This document shows, piece after piece, positions 51,829 to 60,682 of a stretch of DNA of 64,000 bases. The notes beneath the pieces were generated by a model. The model ran no database searches and was not told where the DNA came from. It saw only the letters and a list, made by a program, of their open reading frames with translations. The DNA lies in the NCBI GenBank assembly GCA_964402995.1, contig CAYOEA010000006.1, forward strand, positions 60,516-124,515, in the 5' to 3' direction. A program made the translations under genes and the position numbers. Position 1 is the stretch's first letter, and each line of letters starts with the position of its first letter. Source of the DNA: GCA-2686295 sp964402995 (GTDB lineage Archaea > Nanobdellota > Nanobdellia > Woesearchaeales > GCA-2686295).

Positions 51829-52116
51829 ATGAGTTCAGTACCAAATTGCGTATTTTGCAACAGACCAGCAACCATCAGAAACAAAGAGCGTTTTGCTGTT
51901 TGTAGAGATCATAAAGATCAATCTATGCCTGATATGAAATGTGTCTGTGGAGAAATGCTAACACAAAAAGAAAGTAAATATGGGCCATTCTTTATCTGTC
52001 CTAGCTGTGGTCCAATCTCTTTAAAAAAAGCAATGGGTGTTAATACTGTTCAAGTAAAACCAAGTCAACCAAGAATAATAACTGTTAGATCTGATGAACT
52101 TGACTTTATAATCTAA
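51829..52116 (+). CDS. Zn-ribbon protein, archaeal
   Basis: A 95-residue protein. CVFCNRPATIRNKERFAVCR and DHKDQSMPDMKCVCGE, followed by FICPSCGPISLKKAMG, give several CxxC/CxC zinc ligands. The tail is unstructured. It has a leaderless promoter (TATA CATTATAAAG centred 28 nt upstream). Function unknown; short archaeal zinc ribbons often bind RNA or ribosomes. It converges with the next gene with a 4-bp overlap. Confidence 0.75.
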   Translation: MSSVPNCVFCNRPATIRNKERFAVCRDHKDQSMPDMKCVCGEMLTQKESKYGPFFICPSCGPISLKKAMGVNTVQVKPSQPRIITVRSDELDFII

Positions 52117-53669
52117 ACCCCTAAATTTCTATTTTCATCTATTTTAAAACCATTTAAATTTATTAAATTACATGTTTTTTCAAATAAGCTATGACTATGA
52201 AATAGAATTAAACAAGGATTAATATTTATTTCTTCATTATGTAATTCTAAAATCTCATCATGCAATCTTCCCAAATATGATCCTTCATATTTATCTAAAG
52301 TAACACATTCGTTATTATTACCAAATAAAATATATCCATCTCGTTCCAAAATAATTGGTTTTTCTAAGAATTCAGGTTTATTCGCATATTTAGGTTCAGA
52401 ACTTGGAATAAAAAACAACACTTTATACCCTTCTTCAATTCGCCTATCAAATAATTCTTCTCTTGGAAACATTTTTGAATCGATTCCATGATATATTAAA
52501 TTTGGCCAATCATTAGACAATATTAAACAATCATTCATATTTAATTCTGCTAAATCAAATTCTATCTGAGTTATTGAAGTAGGAGATTTTACTTTTCTTA
52601 TTTCAGTTAAACCAGAATAAAAAGAAAAGAAAATTAATATCAATAATAAAACACTCACAATAATTTTTTTATTAATTAATTTTATTTTCAATCTCAAAAT
52701 TACTTTATCATAAGTTATTTTGAATCCAAAATAAGCGTAATAAAACCCAGGTAATAAGATATAAAATAAATATCTTGGAATCTTAAAAGGCACAGTTACA
52801 TAAATCCTAATACTATAAATTAATAAAAATAAAAAAATAAGTTCTATTCGTCGTTTTTTAATTGTTTTCCAAATCGATTGTAAAATTTCTTTAGTATAAT
52901 TTATGTCTTTAAAGAAAGCCACTAATTTAATTATAACACCTACTATTACAAAAGGAAGTAAAATGTTTAGAACAATTGCAAAATGATTGAAAACTATTGG
53001 TTGTATAGTATAAGATCTAAATAAAACATTTAATGCGTATTGGTCAGATATTGAATAAAAGAAATTACCCCACTTTGAAAAATTGTAAATAAACCAAATT
53101 GCAAATGGTAATGCATATAATAAAAAACTCTTAATTATTGTTTTCATTTTCAAATGTAAAAATATTATTGGGAAAAAAAGAATAGCTGTATAACGTGACA
53201 AACCTGCTAATGCAACAAATAAACCAGACCAATAACTTTTCTTAACAATGAAATATATTGCAAGTTCTGTAAATGCTATTGTTAAAAGTTCAGTCCCATC
53301 AAATAAACCATAAAACAATAAGAATGGATTAAGTGAGATTATGTAAAATAATATTGGATTTAATTTCAAACTTTTTGCTAAAATATAAGTTGTAAAAGCA
53401 AAAAATGTTGTTATAAGTACAATGTACAAATACTGTACGATAACTGAATTAAATATTAAACTAAAAAGCCCTAATGTGAAAGGGAGAACTGGAGGTCTTG
53501 AAGGTTCAAAATAAAAGCCATTATTAAACCAAAAATCCCCGTTTAACAAATATACTTGAAAATCCCATGATAAATTCCAATAATGTTGAATTATAAAAAA
53601 GCTTAAACTAACTAAATAAATTAATAAGAATATTTTATTTTTTAATATGAACTCGTTTATTTTATTCAT
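52113..53669 (-). CDS. GT-C type membrane glycosyltransferase
   Basis: A 518-residue membrane protein with about 11-12 helices. The first external loop has WDFQVYLLN with an Asp in the GT-C position, then FYFEPSRPPVLPF. Helices continue to about residue 345. The last 170 residues are a soluble domain (ELNMNDCLILSNDWPNLIYH). The layout matches lipid-phospho-sugar-dependent mannosyl- or dolichol-type transferases of archaea, likely acting in protein N-glycosylation or lipid-linked glycans. Substrate unknown. Confidence 0.75.
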   Translation of the reverse strand: MNKINEFILKNKIFLLIYLVSLSFFIIQHYWNLSWDFQVYLLNGDFWFNNGFYFEPSRPPVLPFTLGLFSLIFNSVIVQYLYIVLITTFFAFTTYILAKSLKLNPILFYIISLNPFLLFYGLFDGTELLTIAFTELAIYFIVKKSYWSGLFVALAGLSRYTAILFFPIIFLHLKMKTIIKSFLLYALPFAIWFIYNFSKWGNFFYSISDQYALNVLFRSYTIQPIVFNHFAIVLNILLPFVIVGVIIKLVAFFKDINYTKEILQSIWKTIKKRRIELIFLFLLIYSIRIYVTVPFKIPRYLFYILLPGFYYAYFGFKITYDKVILRLKIKLINKKIIVSVLLLILIFFSFYSGLTEIRKVKSPTSITQIEFDLAELNMNDCLILSNDWPNLIYHGIDSKMFPREELFDRRIEEGYKVLFFIPSSEPKYANKPEFLEKPIILERDGYILFGNNNECVTLDKYEGSYLGRLHDEILELHNEEININPCLILFHSHSLFEKTCNLINLNGFKIDENRNLGV

Positions 53670-53847
53670 TTTACCAGTTAATTTAATATAAAAAACTTAT
53701 TTCATTTTAATTATTTATCTTTTTTTTAATACAAAAATGTCTTTGACGAGAATAAATCTTTAAAACTATAGAAAATTATATAAAGGAAAACCACGAGTAT
53801 TCTCTCTATAAAGCTTAAATTTAATTATAAATAAGAGGTGTATCATT

Positions 53848-54372
53848 ATGAGACAACAAAAATCAGGAATTTTTAAGTCCCAAAGCAAGAGTGCTTTAAG
53901 AGATAAAAAAGGTTCGTTAAATCTTAGTATTCAAGCAATAGTAGTCTTAGTTATGGCTATGGCAATTTTAGGATTAGGACTTGGATTTATAAGAACATTA
54001 ATGGGTCAAGGTCAAGATCAATTTACAACAGCAATCGATAACGCACAATTAGAAAACCCTGCGACAGCAGACAATCCAGTTACGGTTGATAGAACTGTTG
54101 ATGTAAAAAGTGGAAAATCTGCAAGATTTAAACTAGGGTTTTATAATATCGACACATTAGGTTCAGGTAATTTTGGACCTGCCTTAAGTGGGTGTGATAA
54201 CTTCACTATTAAAAGTGGAAATCAAACAGTAGGTATTGGAAGCGCAACAGGTTATGAAGTTTTAATTTCTACAACTGCAAGTGTTGGAACAGAAGATGTA
54301 TGTACAATTAATATAATGGAAGGTGCAAATAATGTAGCATCCAGACAATTCTTTGTAAGAGTTACAGCTTAG
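53848..54372 (+). CDS. Archaellin-like type IV pilin
   Basis: A 174-residue protein. After a basic leader (MRQQKSGIFKSQSKSALRD), KKGSLNLSIQAIVVLVMAMA with ILGLGLGFI is close to the archaellin N-terminus, with the cleavage context K-K-G. A globular beta domain with one Cys pair follows (LSGCDNFTIK, TEDVCTIN). SD GAGGTGTAT is upstream. It heads a three-gene cluster with a 2-TM protein and another archaellin-like protein. No archaellum motor genes are in the window. Confidence 0.83.
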   Translation: MRQQKSGIFKSQSKSALRDKKGSLNLSIQAIVVLVMAMAILGLGLGFIRTLMGQGQDQFTTAIDNAQLENPATADNPVTVDRTVDVKSGKSARFKLGFYNIDTLGSGNFGPALSGCDNFTIKSGNQTVGIGSATGYEVLISTTASVGTEDVCTINIMEGANNVASRQFFVRVTA

Positions 54373-54383
54373 AGGTTATGAAA

Positions 54384-54602
54384 ATGAAGAAACATATGAG
54401 CAAAGATCAAGAATTTGACATAATGAAATTAGTACTTGACAAATTCCTTTGGATTGGAACTTTCATTATTGGTCTAGGATTTTACCAACTTATTAGTTTA
54501 TCAGCTGACTTTTGGTTCAGCTTTGCAGTCATGGTTTCAGGAGCAATCTTAATGTTCTTGTTCATGTGGATACTCGTAAAAGAATATCACTTTATGGCAT
54601 AA
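54384..54602 (+). CDS. Small two-helix membrane protein
   Basis: A 72-residue protein MKKHMSKDQEFDIMKLVLDK with two membrane helices (FLWIGTFIIGLGFYQLI; FWFSFAVMVSGAILMFLFMW). ATG at 54384 is 7 nt after SD AGAGGT. The earlier in-frame ATG at 54378 is too close. It sits between two archaellin-like genes and may help in pilus assembly. No family is recognised. Confidence 0.7.
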   Translation: MKKHMSKDQEFDIMKLVLDKFLWIGTFIIGLGFYQLISLSADFWFSFAVMVSGAILMFLFMWILVKEYHFMA

Positions 54603-54604
54603 AG

Positions 54605-54675
54605 CAAAGCACGGCTTTGCGTATCCCAGAAATTTACAAAAGATTTCTGAGGATAAAGCAAATCAAAGATTTGCG
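54605..54675 (+). repeat. Three successive hairpins in the pilin operon
   Basis: GCAAAGC-ACG-GCTTTGC (54605-54621) comes first. The bulged-A hairpin TCC-CAGAAAT...ATTTCTG-A-GGA (54625-54654) is second. GCAAATC-AAA-GATTTGC (54659-54675) is third. All three are perfect 7-bp stems. They lie directly after the stop of the 54384 gene and before the 54750 pilin gene, and may set the relative expression of the two pilins. Confidence 0.75.
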
Positions 54676-54749
54676 CCATACATGAAGCAATAAAATCCAT
54701 TAATTTATTTTTTTCTCTTCTTTTATTCTAAAACACAAGGTTTTATACA

Positions 54750-55301
54750 ATGACTAACAAAAAAGGTTTTGAACTAGCAGTAAGCAATTTAGTCGTAATT
54801 ATTCTAGGTATTGTTTTATTTGGTATTGGTATCATGATTGTAAGTAAGATTATCGTAACAGGTGAAGATTACCAAGCAAAAGTTGATTCTCAAACTCAAG
54901 AACAAATGGAGCGTGCTATGGATGATGGAAGCATCGTTACTGTTCCTAGAACTAGAATTACTTCAAAAGCAAGAGAAACAGTATTGATTCCTTATGGTTT
55001 TTGGAATGAAGGTGTAAACCCAACAAAGTTTAGAGCTGATGCTGTAATAACACCAACTTCAATAAATGGAATAAAATATCTCAAGGACATAACACAACAC
55101 TTTTATGAAGGTGGAATACCAGGACTTAATCAATTTCCAAGAGTTAAAGCGAATGAGAAAGTCACAGGTTTATTCGGAATTGAAGTATTAGAAAATGCTC
55201 CTAGTGGACAATATGCAGTTGATATAAAGATATACAATACTGAAGACACTCCTGCATCTATTTACGGTCAAGTAAAAAGAGTTTACATCTTAGTTCCATA
55301 A
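54750..55301 (+). CDS. Archaellin-like type IV pilin
   Basis: A 183-residue protein starting MTNKKGFELAVSNLVVIILG with a hydrophobic helix to about residue 32 and a basic K-K-G before it, a prepilin-type leader. The head domain is beta-rich (VPRTRITSKARETVLIPYGF; VTGLFGIEVLENAPSGQYAV). The N-terminal helix lacks the EYL motif of classical pilins and is closer to archaellins and to minor pilins. It is preceded by the hairpin cluster. Confidence 0.75.
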   Translation: MTNKKGFELAVSNLVVIILGIVLFGIGIMIVSKIIVTGEDYQAKVDSQTQEQMERAMDDGSIVTVPRTRITSKARETVLIPYGFWNEGVNPTKFRADAVITPTSINGIKYLKDITQHFYEGGIPGLNQFPRVKANEKVTGLFGIEVLENAPSGQYAVDIKIYNTEDTPASIYGQVKRVYILVP

Positions 55302-55337
55302 AGTTTTTAAATTCAATTCCCAATTTCATTATCATTT

Positions 55338-56204
55338 ATGAAGAAGAAATTTATATCTTTTGAAAGTTTTCTATCAGGTAGACAAACCGATAAACTTGCT
55401 AATTGGTTTGACAGACTAACATTCATCAGAATTTTACTTCTTTGGTTACTTATAGTTTCTTTGTTTGGATTTATTTTCCATTTCTTTAGTTCCAATTCAG
55501 CTTATCTTTTTAGCACTATCACAAAACAACCTATTAATAGTTTACTTGAAAGTATTTATTTCTCTTTTATTTCAGCTACCACTACTGGTTTTGGAGATAT
55601 TGTTCCTACTGGAAACTTTAAAATAATTGCAACAATAGAAGTCATCTTTGGACTCTTATTATTGGCAGTTGTTACGTCTAAACTAGTATCCATAAAACAA
55701 AACGTTATTATTGGCGAACTTTACGAAATTTCATTCAATGAGAAAATAAACAAAATTCGCTCAGCATTATTATTATTCAGACAAACTATGAGTCGTTTAA
55801 TTGCACGTATTGATGATAATACTATTCGTAAAAAAGAAGTTAAAGATATTTATATTGAAATTTCTTCTTTAGATAATATTCTTAGCGAACTTGAAACTTT
55901 TGTTTCTAGACAAAAACTTTCTAATTCATACATGAAACAACTTGATCCTGTAAGCGCCGAGCTGTTACTTCATTCAATTAATCTTTCATTCTTAAAACTT
56001 AACGAACTTATTGAAGATTTAGTGTCGTCTCATAAACATGAATGGAAAAGACCTGTTACTACCAACATAATCAAAGTGTGTATGGCTTCTTATGAAAACA
56101 TTTTTGCTAAGATTAAATCTATGAAACATTTATCTAATATTAAATTCTTAGATTTAGAATCTGAAAGAAATGAAATATTTAAGCGCATAAAAGAAAACTT
56201 ATAA
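55338..56204 (+). CDS. Two-TM potassium channel with cytoplasmic domain
   Basis: A 288-residue protein. Two membrane helices (LLWLLIVSLFGFIFHFF; EVIFGLLLLAVVTSKLV) flank the pore loop FISATTTGFGDIVPTGNFK. TTTGFGD is the potassium selectivity filter. The C-terminal 170 residues are soluble and helical, not an RCK domain. Ion-channel regulation by this domain is unclear. It converges on the triosephosphate isomerase gene with a 6-bp overlap. Confidence 0.85.
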   Translation: MKKKFISFESFLSGRQTDKLANWFDRLTFIRILLLWLLIVSLFGFIFHFFSSNSAYLFSTITKQPINSLLESIYFSFISATTTGFGDIVPTGNFKIIATIEVIFGLLLLAVVTSKLVSIKQNVIIGELYEISFNEKINKIRSALLLFRQTMSRLIARIDDNTIRKKEVKDIYIEISSLDNILSELETFVSRQKLSNSYMKQLDPVSAELLLHSINLSFLKLNELIEDLVSSHKHEWKRPVTTNIIKVCMASYENIFAKIKSMKHLSNIKFLDLESERNEIFKRIKENL

Positions 56205-56867
56205 TGCGTCTACAAGCTCTCTTAATGCTTTTTCTGGGTCTTTTGCTTTAACTATTCCAGATGCAACTAAAACTCCTTTAGCACCTAATTTCAACGCTAT
56301 TCGTACATCTTCGCCATTTTTAACACCAGCACCACATAAAACTGGGATATTTGCAATCTTCTGAACTTTTTCCACACTTTCAACTATAATTTCAGGTTTT
56401 GCAGTGCTCACAGAAATATCCCCTCCAATTAATTCAGGAGGTTCTACAGCAATCATATCAGGTTCAAATGCAGCTATTGCTTCTGCTACTTGAGCATTAT
56501 TAGCACAAACAATTGTATTTAGTCCAATTTCTTTCGCTATTGTTATACTTGTCTGTAATTGGTCCAATCTAAATCTATCTTCTGAATGATTTAGTAATGT
56601 TCCTGCAGCGCCGTTATCTTTTAGTGCTTCAGGTAAATTTCTTCCTGTATGTGCTCCTTGCGATATTGGATCTAAATGTTCACTAAACACAGGAATACTT
56701 ACTAAACTAGAAATCTTATGTATATCTACTTCTTCTACTGCTATCGCAATTGATTTTCCTGTATCGTTTGCAACTTTCTCACATATTTTCGCTAATTCTT
56801 CTGCGTTCTTTCCTGTCCCTTGAGTGTATGCTTTGAAGTTAACTATTACTACTGGAAGTTTTATCAT
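56199..56867 (-). CDS. tpiA: Triosephosphate isomerase, archaeal type
   Basis: A 222-residue enzyme: N10 and K12 in VIVNFKAY, catalytic His in LLNHSEDR, catalytic Glu in AVEPPELIGG, phosphate-binding loops GAGVKNGED and GVLVASGIV. The length is that of short archaeal TIMs and shorter than bacterial TIM by about 25 residues. It interconverts dihydroxyacetone phosphate and glyceraldehyde-3-phosphate in glycolysis. The only central-carbon enzyme in the window. Confidence 0.95.
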   Translation of the reverse strand: MIKLPVVIVNFKAYTQGTGKNAEELAKICEKVANDTGKSIAIAVEEVDIHKISSLVSIPVFSEHLDPISQGAHTGRNLPEALKDNGAAGTLLNHSEDRFRLDQLQTSITIAKEIGLNTIVCANNAQVAEAIAAFEPDMIAVEPPELIGGDISVSTAKPEIIVESVEKVQKIANIPVLCGAGVKNGEDVRIALKLGAKGVLVASGIVKAKDPEKALRELVDAL

Positions 56868-56920
56868 AAACCATTCTAGAATCTATGTGTTTTTAATGTT
56901 TATTATTTTTAAATATAAAA

Positions 56921-57241
56921 TTACTCTCTTAAAGGATGAAATCCTTTCTTTTTCTTACCGTCAATCTTCAATCGCTTCCTAATAATTGCCACATCTTCTT
57001 CAGATAAATCAGGATCATAATTAAGTATTTTTCTTGTTGGAGCCTCGCCCCATTCAGGATTCTTTATTTTCTTCACATAACCCATAAGTGGAGTTACTTC
57101 TTTATTCATCTTATCAAAGCATCTTGGACAATATTTTTTTCCTCTACTAACTACTAAACATTGTTCACAAATAGGAGCACTACACCAATTACAATGCGAT
57201 ATTGATTGTACTCCATGAATTTGACATTTCTGTAAGTCCAA
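56921..57241 (-). CDS. B-box-like zinc-finger protein
   Basis: A 106-residue protein. KCQIHGVQSISHCNWCSAPI followed by CEQCLVVSRGKKYCPRCF supplies Cys/His ligands in a B-box-like spacing for one or two zinc ions. The second half is basic and helical (DVAIIRKRLKIDGKKKKGFH), which may bind nucleic acid. It is 35 nt upstream of lgt on the opposite sense of order: transcription proceeds from lgt toward it, so they are likely co-transcribed. Confidence 0.72.
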   Translation of the reverse strand: MDLQKCQIHGVQSISHCNWCSAPICEQCLVVSRGKKYCPRCFDKMNKEVTPLMGYVKKIKNPEWGEAPTRKILNYDPDLSEEDVAIIRKRLKIDGKKKKGFHPLRE

Positions 57242-57275
57242 TTTATTTACTCCAACACCTTATTGACTTTGAAGT

Positions 57276-58034
57276 TTATTTATCTTTCGCATTTAATTTA
57301 TATAAGAAATATATTGCAACAAAAATCATAATTATACTTAAATATTGACCCATACTAAGACCAAACCATCGCATATCTTCTCTCCAAAAATTAATTACTG
57401 TTCGTAAAATTCCGTATAGAAGAATAAATAACCAAAATCTTGTTCCTGTTTTCCAAGTTTTATTTCGAGTAAAATATAAAACACTAAATATGAATAAATT
57501 CTTTAAAGATTCATATAATTGTGCTGGATGTCTACAACCTTCAGCTCCTTGAAATTTTACACACCAAGAAACAGTTGTTATTGTTCCCCATAATTCTCCA
57601 TTAATAAAATTTGCAATCTTACCTAAGAATAATGTGAATGCAAGAGGATAAACTGCTAAATCAGCTAATGAGTAAAAATCTACTTTATGCTTTCGTCTAA
57701 ATAAGAAATATCCACCTATTGCCCCAAGAATCCCACCATGTATTGACAGTCCTCCGTGCCAAATCTTTAGAATCTCAAACGGGTCAGTCCAAAAATAAGT
57801 AATATCCCAAAAGATAAAATGTCCAAGACGACCTCCAATTATAGAAAAGATTATCAAATAAATCATAAAATCATCAACAGCTTCCACTGTCAAATTCTTT
57901 ATTGTCTTTTTCTTTGCAGCTAAATAAATAATGTAATATCCAAGTAAAAATCCTATTATGTAAACTAATGAATAATATCTTATCTGGAAAAAACCCAAAT
58001 CAAGAAGAATCGGATTTATATTATGTATAAACAT
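57276..58034 (-). CDS. lgt: Prolipoprotein diacylglyceryl transferase-like (Lgt)
   Basis: A 252-residue membrane protein with about seven helices. GGLSIHGGILGAIGGYFLFR and KIANFINGELWGTITTVSW, then RHPAQLYESL, are the Lgt signature blocks. The residue matching the essential E. coli R143 (GRxGNFIN) is Lys here. Bacterial Lgt attaches a diacylglyceryl group to lipobox Cys. At least four lipobox proteins are encoded nearby, so a lipoprotein role is likely; the archaeal lipid donor is uncertain. No LspA is seen. Upstream gene is thioredoxin with a 77-nt gap. Confidence 0.88.
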   Translation of the reverse strand: MFIHNINPILLDLGFFQIRYYSLVYIIGFLLGYYIIYLAAKKKTIKNLTVEAVDDFMIYLIIFSIIGGRLGHFIFWDITYFWTDPFEILKIWHGGLSIHGGILGAIGGYFLFRRKHKVDFYSLADLAVYPLAFTLFLGKIANFINGELWGTITTVSWCVKFQGAEGCRHPAQLYESLKNLFIFSVLYFTRNKTWKTGTRFWLFILLYGILRTVINFWREDMRWFGLSMGQYLSIIMIFVAIYFLYKLNAKDK

Positions 58035-58111
58035 CTAGGATTAATCTTTGTTAGATTCTTTATATAGTTATTTAAAATTAGAAAATAAAATAAAAATAAA
58101 ATAAAAAAGTT

Positions 58112-58423
58112 CTATCCTAGAATTTCTTCTAGTTTAGTTTTAAGCATTTCTTTTGGCAAAGCACCCATTAGTTGCCCAATTTCTGCGCCGTCTTTAAAGA
58201 TTTTAATTGTAGGAATACTTCGAATATTAAATTTTGCTGCAACTTCTTGTGCTTCATCCACATTTACTTTTGCAAATTTAATATCAGTCATTTCTTCACT
58301 TACTGCCGCGAAGTTTGGCCCTAACATTTTACAAGGTCCACACCACTCTGCCCAAAAGTCAACTACTACTATTCCACTTTTTGTTTCTGCTTCAAAATTC
58401 TCATTGGTTAGCTCAAGTACCAT
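58112..58423 (-). CDS. trxA: Thioredoxin
   Basis: A 103-residue thioredoxin with the active site WAEWCGPCKM (WCGPC, about residues 26-30) and the conserved cis-Pro in RSIPTIKIFKDG. It starts at ATG 58423, overlapping the stop of the upstream NYN gene by one base (TGATG), so it is translated after that gene. It may reduce the glutathione peroxidase at 14417-14911. Confidence 0.93.
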   Translation of the reverse strand: MVLELTNENFEAETKSGIVVVDFWAEWCGPCKMLGPNFAAVSEEMTDIKFAKVNVDEAQEVAAKFNIRSIPTIKIFKDGAEIGQLMGALPKEMLKTKLEEILG

Positions 58424-59337
58424 CAATTATCACCCTTCACTGTTTTCTTTATTTTTGCTGCTGGTTTTACTTTCTTTGTTGAAGTAACTTTTTTTACAGC
58501 TGATGCAATTTTACTTTTAAAACTAGTTTTTTCTTCCTTCTTAACTTCAGACTTAGCTTCGAGATTAGCTTTTGGTTTAGGTTTAGGTTTTGAAGGTGTT
58601 TTCTTTTTATCTAAATCTGCTTGTTTTTGTTTTACCAATGCATCTTCTAATATTTTTTCAGGAGCTACAAATTTTGCTTCTGCTGGTTTTCTATGTTCAT
58701 GTCTTTGATGGTTTGGCCTATTCTGATTCGAATTATTTTGTCTACGATGTGGTTTGTAAGTTCCATCTCTATTATTAACATGATTATTGTTATGACTAGA
58801 ATTAGTTCTTGATCTATCATCAATTAAATAAGATCTTGTATCTGCTGATAAATCTATGAAATCATCTGCTTCTGCAATTAGTTTTGAAGAAGTTGTTTTT
58901 CTAAAAGACATAACTTCAGCTCTACAACCCATTGATTTTGCATAATTTAACATATCTGAGAAATCTCCATCTCCTGATATTAGAATTACTACATCTAATT
59001 TTGGAATCATTCGAACCACATCCATTGCAATTCCTACGTCCCAATCTCCTTTCTTTGCTCCACTTGAAAATGTTTGAAGTCCTTTTGTTTTTACTTCATA
59101 TCCAATTCGTTCTAATGCTCCATGAAATCCTTTTTCTCCATCCATGTCTGCTTCTATTGTGTAAGCAAATGCTCTTATTAATTCTCTATCTGATAACGCA
59201 TTTTTTAATACATTTTCAAAATTTACTTTTTTATTAAATAAACTCATTCCTGAATAATACATGTTTTGTACATCTACAAATACTGCGACTTTTTGTGATT
59301 TATGTTTAGTGCCTGTCATTTTTTTATTTTTCTCCAT
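58423..59337 (-). CDS. NYN/PIN-like RNase-fold protein with basic tail
   Basis: A 304-residue protein. The NYN domain (residues about 17-165) carries AVFVDVQNMYYSG with the first acidic residues, KGDWDVGIAMDVV and ILISGDGDFSDMLNYAKSMG with the Asp cluster typical of LabA/PIN nucleases. The tail (about 185-304) is disordered and rich in Lys, Arg, Asn and His. Probably RNA-binding or RNA-cleaving. The start is uncertain: ATG 59337 (MEKNKK) or ATG 59319; the frame to 59367 is less likely. Coupled to thioredoxin. Confidence 0.8.
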   Translation of the reverse strand: MEKNKKMTGTKHKSQKVAVFVDVQNMYYSGMSLFNKKVNFENVLKNALSDRELIRAFAYTIEADMDGEKGFHGALERIGYEVKTKGLQTFSSGAKKGDWDVGIAMDVVRMIPKLDVVILISGDGDFSDMLNYAKSMGCRAEVMSFRKTTSSKLIAEADDFIDLSADTRSYLIDDRSRTNSSHNNNHVNNRDGTYKPHRRQNNSNQNRPNHQRHEHRKPAEAKFVAPEKILEDALVKQKQADLDKKKTPSKPKPKPKANLEAKSEVKKEEKTSFKSKIASAVKKVTSTKKVKPAAKIKKTVKGDN

Positions 59338-59462
59338 AAAAATTACAATCCCAAAAATTCTTTTCAAAGATAAACTCTGAATTAAAATTTTTGTTACTGA
59401 TATTTTTTTTTATTTTTTACCTTTTTGAGGAATTGTAAAATAATTCCGATGACCAAAAAAAA

Positions 59463-59807
59463 TTATTCTTTTTTTGATTTTCTTTTCATAGGTGATTTTG
59501 CAACACACCCATCTTTGTCTAAATAGTATAAAAATCCTTTCTCTTTTTGAATTTTCAAAACTAATATTTTCTCATGTACTTTTGGGCCTTTATCAGTTCT
59601 ACTTCGAGCCATTGCCACACAAGATATATCTCCTTCTTTGTCTATAAAATATAAATACCCTTTTTTTCTTTCTACACATCTTGACTTTAATTCTGCCAAG
59701 TCTCCTTTGTTAAATAATACATTACATTTCTCACAAAAGAACTTAAAGTTTCCATCACCTCTTACATCATGCCCGCATATTGGACATCCACTATTTATTG
59801 TTTTCAT
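59463..59807 (-). CDS. Zinc-ribbon protein with repeated beta segments
   Basis: A 114-residue protein. CPICGHDVRGDGNFKFFCEKC forms a CxxC...CxxC zinc ribbon at residues about 8-28. Then two similar segments, KKGYLYFIDKEGDISCVA and EKGFLYYLDKDGCVAKS, form a short repeat. The function is unknown. The C-terminus is basic. The gene stands alone between NAD kinase and the NYN gene. Confidence 0.68.
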   Translation of the reverse strand: MKTINSGCPICGHDVRGDGNFKFFCEKCNVLFNKGDLAELKSRCVERKKGYLYFIDKEGDISCVAMARSRTDKGPKVHEKILVLKIQKEKGFLYYLDKDGCVAKSPMKRKSKKE

Positions 59808-59838
59808 AATTTTTACCTCACAAAAAATTATTGACTTC

Positions 59839-59886
59839 CAAAAACATTTTTGTTTTTGTTAATTCCATTTTAACCTCATGGTTAAA
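59839..59886. repeat. Two hairpins between NAD kinase and Zn-ribbon genes
   Basis: CAAAAACA-TTTT-TGTTTTTG (59839-59858) and TTTAACC-TCAT-GGTTAAA (59869-59886) are perfect stems. The second touches the stop codon of the NAD kinase gene, so it may end that transcript. Confidence 0.5.
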
Positions 59887-60579
59887 TTATAATTTTAATT
59901 TAATTATTTTTGCTTTGTGTTCTAAAGCGGTTATTTTTATCCAATCGCCTTCTTTTACTGTATAAATTTTTGAATTATTATCTGCTGTTATATGTAAATC
60001 GCCACGAACTATTTTAACTCTTAGTTCTTCATCTTCATTTAATAGTATTGGTTTATGTGGTTCTGTAGGATTATTAAATGCAATTCCAAATCCTTTACTA
60101 AAATGTTTTCCAGTAATTGATTTATAATATGCACTTGAACCAAAAGGTGTTGAAATAACAAGTCCATCACCTATTACTTCTTCATGTATTTTTTCAGATC
60201 CAACATGTAAATCTAATCTTACTGCTTGATTTGGTTTCTTATTTCTAATTATAATATCATTTACTCCAATTATTTCTGTTAAATTAAATTCTGCTTTTAT
60301 TTTAATTTCATCTTCTAATTTATATTTTCCTTGCAATATTAAGTCTAAAATAGTATCTTCAGTTCCACCAACACATTTCTTGCATATTTTACTATCTTTT
60401 AAAATTAGTTTTGGAACTGATGGGTACTTTCTCTCAGAAATCAAGAATGTGCCATCTCCACCTACAGACATTACAAAATCGGGGTTTTTGGTAACTATTT
60501 TGAATCCTTTAGATAGAACTAACTCTTTTAAGCCGTCTAATTTTATTTTGTTTTTCACTACAAGTGCTACTTTATTCAT
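59887..60579 (-). CDS. nadK: NAD kinase (ATP-NAD kinase)
   Basis: A 230-residue enzyme. SVGGDGTFL (GGDG at about residues 40-43) is the conserved ATP/NAD-binding motif. VIGDGLVISTPFGSSAYYKS gives the NAD-binding NE/D and Gly-rich strand. The N-terminus is shorter than in bacterial enzymes, as in many archaea. It converts NAD to NADP with ATP or polyphosphate. It is transcribed away from ileS, which lies 241 nt to its right on the plus strand. Confidence 0.9.
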   Translation of the reverse strand: MNKVALVVKNKIKLDGLKELVLSKGFKIVTKNPDFVMSVGGDGTFLISERKYPSVPKLILKDSKICKKCVGGTEDTILDLILQGKYKLEDEIKIKAEFNLTEIIGVNDIIIRNKKPNQAVRLDLHVGSEKIHEEVIGDGLVISTPFGSSAYYKSITGKHFSKGFGIAFNNPTEPHKPILLNEDEELRVKIVRGDLHITADNNSKIYTVKEGDWIKITALEHKAKIIKLKL

Positions 60580-60650
60580 AAACCCTCTAAATATTCAAAG
60601 ACAGACTCTCTTTTATAATTTACGTTTAAGAAACAAAAATTACACGCAAA

Positions 60651-60660
60651 CTTTATATAT
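60651..60660 (+). promoter_or_regulatory. TATA box upstream of the ileS leader ORF
   Basis: CTTTATATAT is centred 27 nt before ATG at 60683. The predicted transcript starts on or just before that ATG, so the leader ORF should be the first thing translated from the ileS mRNA. Confidence 0.7.
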
Positions 60661-60682
60661 CCAACTTTCTCTCTTAAACACT

